Shown here one piece after another: positions 8,773 to 15,144 of a stretch of DNA of 64,000 bases. The stretch covers positions 94,356 to 158,355 of the forward strand of contig NZ_JANCPR020000021.1 in the NCBI RefSeq assembly GCF_028657195.3, read 5' to 3'. The stretch comes from Streptomyces iconiensis (GTDB lineage: Bacteria > Actinomycetota > Actinomycetes > Streptomycetales > Streptomycetaceae). The notes under the pieces are model-generated. The model did no database searches. It was given only the letters and a program-made list of their open reading frames with translations, and was not told where the DNA came from. Every line of letters starts with the position of its first letter. Positions within the stretch are counted from its first letter, which is position 1. Made by a program: the position numbers and the translations under genes.

Positions 8773-9094
8773 TAGGAGCGCCCCTTTTTCGCGTCTCGCC
8801 TGCGTCGCCGCCCCGGGGCAAACACGTCCGGGCTGCTCCCTATCGCACTCGCCTACATGTGGGCGTCGTCCTTGCCGTGCGCTTGTCGGCAGTTCAACTG
8901 CCTCCGCGCCTGAGGGCTACCGCCCTCGATTCGAGCGTGAGTCGCGACAAACAGGGCCCGTTCACTGACGAGGAGAATCGAGCACCCGCATCGCACTCAG
9001 CGCAACGCGTGGCGTAGGGTTTTTGCCGAAATGCGGCCTGTCAGCATGGTGTCTGCCGGGCGCGGAAGAGCACCGTTGTACAGGGGGGCGGCGC
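8773..9094. other. Gap upstream of the type VII-like gene trio
   Basis: No gene supported. It should contain the promoter and leader of the gene at 9095 and, if real, the minus-strand leader of the Cys-rich peptide. The purine-rich AAAAAGGGG at 8781-8789 (minus strand) is the only ribosome-binding-like signal for the latter. Confidence 0.35.
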
Positions 9095-9589
9095 ATGAGT
9101 TTTGATCAGGAGTGGACCGGCCTTGTCGCCGCGGCGCGGTCGCGGCAGGCGGAGGGCACCAGGCTCAACTCCGCAGGTGCTGGTGGGGCGGATGGCTCAA
9201 GCAAGGGCAGCCTGAAGGTCACAGCCGGGGCGTTGCGCAAGCGCGCCAAGCGCGCGGAAGAGACAGTCGCGAGGGACTTCGTGGATGCCCAGCGGGTCAC
9301 GGCGTCGAGTACCCGGGAAGTCCCGGGCACCTTGGAGGGCTTCGCCTGTGACGAGGCCCTCCAGGACTATATGGATAGCTGGAAGAAAAAGGTCGCCCAC
9401 GTCAAGGACAGCCTCGGGCCAGAAGGGGTAGCCGGAGCACTGCGGACGGCCGCTGACGCATTCTCGGGAGAGGACCATCGCCAGGGCAGCAATTTCGCTG
9501 GTTCCGGTTCCGGGGAAAACGACGGAAAGACTTCCGAGGTTCGTGAGATGCCACCGAGGAAACCGTACGAACCAGGCGACGTTGTCTGA
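9095..9589 (+). CDS. WXG100/ESX-like small helical protein
   Basis: Predicted 164 aa from ATG 9095 preceded by a GGGGGG run. It is helical, without signal peptide or membrane segment. It includes an SDxWxxLV-like opening (SFDQEWTGLVAAARS), a basic helix (ALRKRAKRAEETVARDFVDA) and a Trp-containing helix (DYMDSWKKKVAHVKD). It resembles the N-terminal components of actinobacterial loci that encode type VII (ESX-like) secretion substrates. Fourteen bases separate it from the next gene, so the two form an operon. Similarity to a named family is from pattern only. No secretion machinery (EccC, EccD) is present in the window. Confidence 0.65.
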   Translation: MSFDQEWTGLVAAARSRQAEGTRLNSAGAGGADGSSKGSLKVTAGALRKRAKRAEETVARDFVDAQRVTASSTREVPGTLEGFACDEALQDYMDSWKKKVAHVKDSLGPEGVAGALRTAADAFSGEDHRQGSNFAGSGSGENDGKTSEVREMPPRKPYEPGDVV

Positions 9590-9603
9590 CGAGAGGGGAG
9601 CCT

Positions 9604-10641
9604 GTGGCACCGGGCTACACACACGTCAAGAACGTGAACCTGGAGAAGCTCGCCTCCGCGGTCGGGCAGTGGGCGAAGCTGTCCGGGAAGTTCTCGGCAG
9701 TCGAGAGGACCTTCAACACACAGGTCACCAAAGGGCTGCGCGCCTCAGGCTGGGAAGGGGAAGCGGCCGACGCCGCCTTCACCTCATTTAGCGGGATCCG
9801 GTACCAGATCGACTCAGCGGGCACGGAGGCTGACAGCATCCATCGCCTGCTCTCCGAGGGCCTGCACGCCTTTCGCGGCGCGAAAGAGCAACTTGACACC
9901 ATCGCGGATGCTGTCAAGGGACATGATCACCTGTCCCTCAACGACCACGACGGATCCGTCTACGTCAACCCCGACAAGGTTGAGACGAAGGACCTGGGAG
10001 CGTTGCGGAAGGCGTACCAGGAGACCATCCACAGCTACCGCATCCGCAGGGACGAGGCCCTGGAGGCAGCTCAAAAGGCCGATTCCGTCCTGAGCGAGGC
10101 GCTGCGCTTCCTGGCCGAATACACCCTGGGCTTCAACAACGCGGCCTTCACCAGCTTGAAGGACGCCAAAGAAGGGCTGGCACGGCAGCGCCGCGACGGC
10201 CCACCCCTCTCCCTCAAGGACCTCTCCGACCGCGTGGTCGCCAGCCAGACCAACTCCGTGCCCGGCAGCAGCACCCTCAAGCCCGCCGCCGAGTTCCTCA
10301 GCCTCCGCCCCCTGATCCTCGGCAGTCGGCAGATAACGGACGGCAACCTGAGCAAGGGCCTGAACACAGCGACCGGCTTCCTCCCCTCCTACGCTGCCGG
10401 GCTAGGAGCCGACGCCATGGACAAACGCTGGAAGGGAGGCCCAGGAGCCGGAGGCCGACACCGCAGCCCCTCATTCATCAACCGGCTCGGCAAGGGCGGC
10501 AAACCGCTCTTCGGTTGGCAGGCCGCGGCCGTCGCGACCGGGATCGATTTCGCCTACACACCCGCCCTCGATCCGGAAGAGAAGACCGCGACAAGTCGGG
10601 TCGTCGCACCGGGCGCCCCGAAACAGGTGAGGTGGAAGTAA
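9604..10641 (+). CDS. WXG100-domain (type VII substrate-like) protein
   Basis: Predicted 345 aa from GTG 9604 with GAGAGGGG upstream. Residues 10-110 form a helix-turn-helix pair around GLRASGWEGEAAD, the WXG-type turn of ESX/LXG substrates. A second helical block (ETIHSYRIRRDEALEAAQKADSV in its centre) follows. The C-terminal 120 residues are rich in Gly, Ala and Pro with possible weakly hydrophobic segments. No recognisable toxin domain. It lies 2 bp before a small membrane-protein gene. Possible roles are a secreted structural protein or the non-toxic member of an ESX export set; the sequence does not decide. Confidence 0.7.
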   Translation: MAPGYTHVKNVNLEKLASAVGQWAKLSGKFSAVERTFNTQVTKGLRASGWEGEAADAAFTSFSGIRYQIDSAGTEADSIHRLLSEGLHAFRGAKEQLDTIADAVKGHDHLSLNDHDGSVYVNPDKVETKDLGALRKAYQETIHSYRIRRDEALEAAQKADSVLSEALRFLAEYTLGFNNAAFTSLKDAKEGLARQRRDGPPLSLKDLSDRVVASQTNSVPGSSTLKPAAEFLSLRPLILGSRQITDGNLSKGLNTATGFLPSYAAGLGADAMDKRWKGGPGAGGRHRSPSFINRLGKGGKPLFGWQAAAVATGIDFAYTPALDPEEKTATSRVVAPGAPKQVRWK

Positions 10642-10643
10642 GC

Positions 10644-10955
10644 ATGGGTCCCGCAGGAACACCGCCGGACCGGGGCGGCAGACATCGCGATACCGAGCCG
10701 CACCGTACTTCCCGACCCGTCCTGCTCCCATGGCTACGTGCTCTGGGACGCGGAACTCTCCGGTACCGGCCCTCTACATGGCGGGACATCGTCCTGGGGG
10801 TCTTCCTTGTGGTGGTTGGCACCTCCGCCTTCCGAGGAGACGCGGGAGTATGGGAAAGGCTCGGGCTGATGGCCATCGGGGTCCTCGGCCTCCTCTGGGC
10901 AGTGGTGAGTACCCGGCATTACCTCATCGAGATGCGCAGGCGCGGGCGGATGTGA
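10644..10955 (+). CDS. Small membrane protein, third gene of the ESX-like operon
   Basis: Predicted 103 aa from ATG 10644, with GGTGGAAG as ribosome-binding site inside the end of the previous gene. A polar, Arg-rich N-terminal region of about 50 residues is followed by two transmembrane helices (IVLGVFLVVVGTSAF and LGLMAIGVLGLLWAVV) and a short basic tail. This is a two-pass membrane protein with its charged ends probably in the cytoplasm. It is co-transcribed with the two WXG-like genes, which suggests a membrane partner of the same system. No family recognised. Confidence 0.75.
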   Translation: MGPAGTPPDRGGRHRDTEPHRTSRPVLLPWLRALGRGTLRYRPSTWRDIVLGVFLVVVGTSAFRGDAGVWERLGLMAIGVLGLLWAVVSTRHYLIEMRRRGRM

Positions 10956-11389
10956 CGCTGCCTGCCGCGCAGACCGGTCTGCCGTCGTCGCCCGCCCCAA
11001 TCCGGCTGGTACGCCGATCGGTTCCCCGCACTTCGTCCGCCCTCGATCAGGCGCCGGAGCCGCAGGCAGTCCGCCCCCCCCCGGTAGAGGCCGTCGCGCC
11101 GCAAGGGCCGGATGGACCGGGTTACGTCGCCCGCCGCGCCGACGTCCCTCTCGCTTTCTCACCGACGTTCCGTTGCCCCCAACCCCGTGCCGACTTCTCC
11201 TCGTTGTGTGACGACGGCTCCGCTGCTGTCCACGAGGTGAGCCGCTGCCTCACTCCGTAGAGCAGCACCCGCCAGGCGACGGCACCGGAAGCATGCGGAG
11301 GCCCGAAGGCCCCGCTTCGGAGAAACGCACGGCTGAACGGCCTTCGGCGGAATCCGTTCGCCCTGGGCCCGCCATCGCGGGGGTGCGGA
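10956..11389. other. Gap between ESX-like operon and methyltransferase pair
   Basis: 434 bp with no supported gene. Open frames on both strands are compositional. The segment may be the junction between two unrelated accessory blocks. Confidence 0.35.
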
Positions 11390-12194
11390 ATGTCCATCCC
11401 TACCGTCAGCACACTTCGCGGCTTCCGCGCCTGCCCGTGCCCCAACCACCCATGCCCCACGTTCCCGAGCACCACAGGCGACCGTACGCAGTCCGCCCGC
11501 ACCTGTGACATCGCCTCCCGCACGGCGCACGCCCGACAGCAGCCCCGCCGGTACCGGTCGTGTCCACCGGCCACCGTCTGGCTCCCCGCCCCCGGCACCG
11601 GGGCCGACGCCGAGGCGCTGTCCGAGGACGGCTGGGTACTGCCCGACTGGGCCCTGGACAAGATCCGCACCGACCTTGTCCCCCGCCCCGACGGGGGGCC
11701 GCTACCGCTGCTGCGCGTACGGATCGACCCCGTCCGCACTCACCGCCGCCACAGGCTTCGACACCCGGGCCCGAACCACCGCCTACACCAGCCCCGATGA
11801 CGGCCCGTCCGGCATTCCGCTGCTGCTCGTCGAGATCCATCCCGACACGGTGATCGACTTCAGCCCTTCGCCTCCGGCCGCTCTGCTGGAACCGCTGCCC
11901 GGGCCGCAGGCTGCCTGGCCCGGCTTCTTCCACCGCGCCCACCGTCTGCTGCCGCCCGAAGGCATCCTGCTGGTTGCCACCCGCCAACACCGCGACGAGC
12001 ACGGCCTCTACGACCCGCTGGGCGAGCTGACTGCCTGCGCACGCAGCGCCGGATTCCTCTACCTCCAGCACATCATCATCGCCCACACACACCCCGACGC
12101 GGACCACCTCACCCCACCTCACGCAGCAAGGGCAGACGGGCTGCCCACCGGTTTGGCGCACTCCGACCTCGTGCTGTTCTTCCCACGCGCCTGA
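11390..12194 (+). pseudogene. Methyltransferase-like gene with frameshift
   Basis: From ATG 11390 the frame reads a Cys-rich start (RACPCPNHPCPTFPS) and continues coherently to LSEDGWVLPDWALDKIRTDL and LPLLRVRIDP near 11730. The coherent sequence then moves to another frame, ALTAATGFDTRARTTAYTSP, and runs to 12194. The second half looks like the C-terminal half of a class I SAM-dependent methyltransferase (FHRAHRLLPPEGILLVATRQH, LGELTACARSAGFLYLQHI). It sits 64 bp before a DNA methyltransferase gene, so the two were probably one unit. A single indel near 11735 explains the break; a sequencing error is possible. Confidence 0.55.
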
Positions 12195-12258
12195 AGACGC
12201 AGACGAACGCGCCGGTCACCCCCCCGCCCACTCCCCGAAGCTGTTCAAGGAGCCGTGC

Positions 12259-13314
12259 ATGCCAGAACCCGCCCCTGCCAGCCCGGACCTGCCCCCAGCC
12301 GGGTTGTCAGTGTGGAACACCGCCCCCACCTCGGCGCCTCACCAGCGCCGGGCCCGCCACTACGTACCCGGCTCCGCCGACCACCCGGCCAAAATGCTCC
12401 CCGCCCTCGCCGCCCACGCCATCCGTACCTACTCCCGCCCCGGCGAACTGGTAATGGACCCGATGTGCGGCATCGGCACCACCCTCATCGAAGCCCAACA
12501 CCTCGGCCGCCACGCCCTCGGCATCGAATACGAAGCACGCTGGGCGCATCTCGCAGCCCTCAACGCCGCCACCGCCCCGCACGAGGGCGCCACCGGAGCC
12601 GGAGAGGTCTACTGGGGCGACGCCCGCCATCTCACCGGCCTCATCCCCACCACACACCACGGCCGCATCGCCCTCGTGCTCACCTCACCGCCCTACGGGC
12701 GCAGCCTGCACGGACAGGTCCGCTCCACCCGCGAGAGCGGCACCCCGGGCGTCACCAAACGCCACTACCGCTACAGCAACGACCCCCACAACCTCGCCCA
12801 CGCCCCCACCGACCAACTCCTCGACGCCTTCACCGACATCCTCACCGCCTGCCACGCCATGCTCCGTCCCGGCGGCATCACCGTCGTGGTCACCCGTCCC
12901 TGGCGCGACCACGGCGAACTCATCGACCTGCCCACCGCCGTCCTCGGCGCCGGACGCCGCGCCGGTCTCATCCCCATCGAGCGGAATGTCGCCCTTCTCG
13001 CCGGCATCCGCGACAGCCGACTCGTCCCCCGCCCCTCCTTCTTCCAGCTCAAATACGTCCGCGACGCCCGCCGCTGCGGCACCCCCCTCCACCTCATCGT
13101 CCACGAGGACGTCATCGTCTTCCGCAAGCTGGAGCACGAGACGGCGAATGGCCGCAGGGGACAACCACATCGCCCTGCCTCGAACTCGAACGACGGGTAC
13201 GTCCACCTCCCTGCCGACCACGCGCCCGACCGGACACATCGGTCCGAACCAGACACCTCACCCACCTCCTCGGCAACGCCGTCGTTCCCTAACGGGCCAC
13301 CGGCACCCGGGTGA
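12259..13314 (+). CDS. DNA methyltransferase (N4-cytosine/N6-adenine type)
   Basis: Predicted 351 aa from ATG 12259 with AAGGAG 7 nt upstream. The SAM-binding motif is DPMCGIGTTLIEA (about residues 67-79) and the catalytic motif is TSPPYG (about 142-147), of the S/D-PPY class that methylates exocyclic amino groups of DNA bases. The order catalytic-after-SAM is visible. Residues 1-290 look like a complete enzyme. The last ~60 residues (after FRKLEHET) are a polar, low-similarity tail that may have been acquired by read-through. No restriction endonuclease gene is adjacent, so it is probably a solitary or element-borne methylase. Target sequence unknown. Confidence 0.85.
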   Translation: MPEPAPASPDLPPAGLSVWNTAPTSAPHQRRARHYVPGSADHPAKMLPALAAHAIRTYSRPGELVMDPMCGIGTTLIEAQHLGRHALGIEYEARWAHLAALNAATAPHEGATGAGEVYWGDARHLTGLIPTTHHGRIALVLTSPPYGRSLHGQVRSTRESGTPGVTKRHYRYSNDPHNLAHAPTDQLLDAFTDILTACHAMLRPGGITVVVTRPWRDHGELIDLPTAVLGAGRRAGLIPIERNVALLAGIRDSRLVPRPSFFQLKYVRDARRCGTPLHLIVHEDVIVFRKLEHETANGRRGQPHRPASNSNDGYVHLPADHAPDRTHRSEPDTSPTSSATPSFPNGPPAPG

Positions 13315-13643
13315 CGACGCCCGTTTGGGGACGGGCTTGAAGAGGGCACTGAGACGGAGCGCCCATAGTCAGCGATCAACCGGCAGTCGGGCCGCAGCAG
13401 AGCCTCACGCGCCCGCACCATGTCCTGGACCGGCACGGCGCGAGCTCTGGGCGGTGCAGCAGCAACCGGAGGCCGACTATCCCTTACGGCAGTCCAACGA
13501 CCTGACCGCCCCGCCCGGATGCTGCTCCCCCAGACGGAGCCTTCTCCGAGTGTTCGGCCCGGGCTCTACTCCCTCAGCGGCGTCGCCCTACGACGGACGA
13601 GTATGAACGGCGTCGGACGTGACGCCCTGACGAAAGGTGCCGC
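13315..13643. other. Gap before the recombinase remnant
   Basis: No gene supported. A short minus-strand run from 13436 (MPVQDMVRAREALLRPDCRL) has coding-like composition but no continuation and no ribosome-binding site. It may be a relic. Confidence 0.35.
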
Positions 13644-13856
13644 TTGAGCAGACGGCCTGGCCCAGACACGCCACCGGGCCAACTGCACGTCCAATTCGTC
13701 GTCTCCGAGCCGGAATTCAATCACGCTGCCGCCGCAGTTCTGTTGCGGTTCCTCAAGCAGTACGTAGAGCGCACTGGCGCTCTGGCGAGCATGGAGCTAC
13801 CACTGGACGACCCCACGGAACATCAACACGAGGAGCGTGCGCATGGGCGAAACTAA
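13644..13856 (+). CDS. Small hypothetical protein preceding a serine recombinase
   Basis: Predicted 70 aa from TTG 13644 with GAAAGG just upstream. One amphipathic helix is clear (AAAAVLLRFLKQYVERTGAL), flanked by polar ends. The stop overlaps the presumed recombinase start at 13843 (ATG). In Streptomyces, short reading frames like this often precede large serine recombinases of integrative elements. The function is not recognised, and with the recombinase broken it is probably non-essential. Confidence 0.5.
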   Translation: MSRRPGPDTPPGQLHVQFVVSEPEFNHAAAAVLLRFLKQYVERTGALASMELPLDDPTEHQHEERAHGRN

Positions 13857-14788
13857 CCCCTGCCTGCCCTGGCTTCACCGCTCGCGGAAGCAGGCACCCA
13901 CCACCGATGCTGCTCCCCGTCGACCACTTCGATTCGCCAGACCCGGCCCGCAATCCCCACCGCGATACCCGCGCCTGGTCCAAGAGCGCCGTCCGCGCCA
14001 TCCTGGACAATCCCCGCTACACCGGCCACCAGGTCTGGAACCGGCAGCACAAACACGAGTCGCTGCTCGACGTCCATGATGTTGGTCTCGGCTGTACCAC
14101 CAAGCTTCGCTGGAACAGCCAGGACAAGTGGATCATCTCCAAAGGGATCGTCCACACCCCACTTGTCGATGATGACACCTTCGCCCGAGTGCATGACTTC
14201 TTCCGCAGTCGGGCCCGTACGGGCCCGGCGCATGGAATCCAGCACCCCCGGAACATCTACCTGCGTGAAGCCTGGGTAATCGGTCCGTTGGATGACTGGC
14301 TGACCAAGGTCTTCCTTCCCCATCGGGTCGAGGAGACGATCGATCTCATGGCGTCTGCCACGGCCGCGCCGGACGAGCCCTCGATCGATCCCGGAACTGC
14401 GGCGCGTGCGTTTATCGTCGAGTGCGACTCCAAACTGGCCGCCCACCGTGCCGCACTTGAAGCCGGCGCAGATCCCGTACTCGTCACACAGTGGCTCTGC
14501 GAAACCCAGGCCCGCAGAGCCCAAGCAGAGACTGAGCTGCGAGCCGACTCCAGGAAACGGCGTGCCGTCACGGACCGTGAAGAGGTCGCACGTCTCGTAC
14601 GGTCGGTCGGCGATCTTTCAAAGGTGATCCCTCAAGCCGACCCGGCCGACAAAGCGGAGCTCTACAAACGGCTAGGAATCCGTCTCCGCTACGACCCCGC
14701 GCAACAAAAAGTGCTGGTCGAGATGCATCTCGACCAGCACTCTACGAGTACCCGTGGGGTACCAGTACGTGTCCGAGGGGGGACTTGA
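13843..14788 (+). pseudogene. Large serine recombinase, truncated (no catalytic domain, no zinc ribbon)
   Basis: A short N-terminal stub starts at ATG 13843 (MGETNPCLPWLHR). From about 13890 a different frame carries the recombinase domain (TRAWSKSAVRAILDNPRYTGHQVWNRQ), then VDDDTFARVHDFFRS and HPRNIYLRE, and a C-terminal coiled-coil (CETQARRAQAETELRADSRK). The catalytic N-terminal domain (roughly 150-250 residues, with its Ser nucleophile) is missing. So is the Cys-rich zinc ribbon that normally precedes HPRNIYLRE. The frame stops at 14788, inside the tRNA-Leu gene read on the other strand. It is inactive as an integrase; the arrangement suggests an element that once integrated at this tRNA. 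Confidence 0.8.
14705..14741 (-). terminator. Intrinsic terminator of tRNA-Leu
   Basis: Positions 14710-14741 are a perfect 32-bp palindrome. On the minus strand it folds into a long GC-rich hairpin and is followed by five T residues (complement of 14706-14710). It lies 28 bp beyond the 3' end of the tRNA and inside the 3' part of the recombinase frame on the opposite strand. The symmetry makes the hairpin loop nearly absent, so pairing near the centre must open. Confidence 0.8.
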
Positions 14789-14854
14789 ACCCCCACGCCC
14801 GATAAAGGGCACTAGCACCTCAAGCTAGCGCGTCTGCCATTCCGCCACCCGGAC
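14770..14854 (-). tRNA. tRNA-Leu (anticodon GAG)
   Basis: Read on the minus strand, an acceptor stem GTCCGGG pairs with CTCGGAC, allowing one G-T pair. The D-arm segment is GGCGGAATGGCAGACGC. The anticodon stem CTAGC/GCTAG holds the loop TTGAGGT, giving anticodon GAG (codon CUC). A long variable arm (TGCCC...GGGCG) and the T-arm GGGGG-TTCAAGT-CCCCC complete it. The long variable arm and discriminator A fit tRNA-Leu. The CCA end is not encoded. The recombinase pseudogene overlaps its 3' end by 19 bases on the other strand, so this tRNA is a likely integration site. Confidence 0.95.
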
Positions 14855-15144
14855 TGGGCTGCGCTCCGGCCTTGGCCGGTGCGACGTGGACAACGATACC
14901 AAGGGTTTGGAGTGCTTCTCACCAGGGATTTCCGGTGTATGGCTGCGGGGTGAGCGGAGCGTCACGGAGGGTGAAAGAGGCGCCCCGTCAGGGGCGCGGG
15001 GAACTGCGCGACGAGCCACGGCGCAGCTGCGGCCCGCGAAGCACCGGCAGGGGCACCCTCTTCGCGAGCCCGGTCGGGAAAGGGGCACGCGCACGCGGCC
15101 CGTGAAGCGGGGGGCGCCCGGTTCGTGGGGTGGGGGGAACGGGG
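14855..15144. other. Gap between tRNA-Leu and the siderophore importer operon
   Basis: Contains the tRNA promoter (14855-14930) and one copy of a dispersed Streptomyces-type repeat (14981 onward, listed separately). No coding sequence is supported. Confidence 0.5.
14981..15030. repeat. Dispersed intergenic repeat, copy 1
   Basis: A hairpin GCGCCCC-GTCA-GGGGCGC (14981-14998) continues into GGGGCGCGGGGAACTGCGCG (14992-15011) and AGCCACGGCGC. The same 20-mer and flanking words occur at 58493-58512. Such elements are familiar between Streptomyces genes; their role is not established. Here it sits downstream of the permease gene and could terminate or stabilise that transcript. Confidence 0.7.

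Noticed and set aside
10734..11260. Long open frames on both strands between the ESX-like trio and the methyltransferase gene
   Set aside because: Arg/Pro-rich products with no domain, no ribosome-binding site and overlap with the real membrane-protein gene; compositional open frames.
14770..14788. Recombinase C-terminus (VRVRGGT) as a genuine protein end
   Set aside because: These codons are the reverse strand of the tRNA-Leu gene; the frame merely runs into it.
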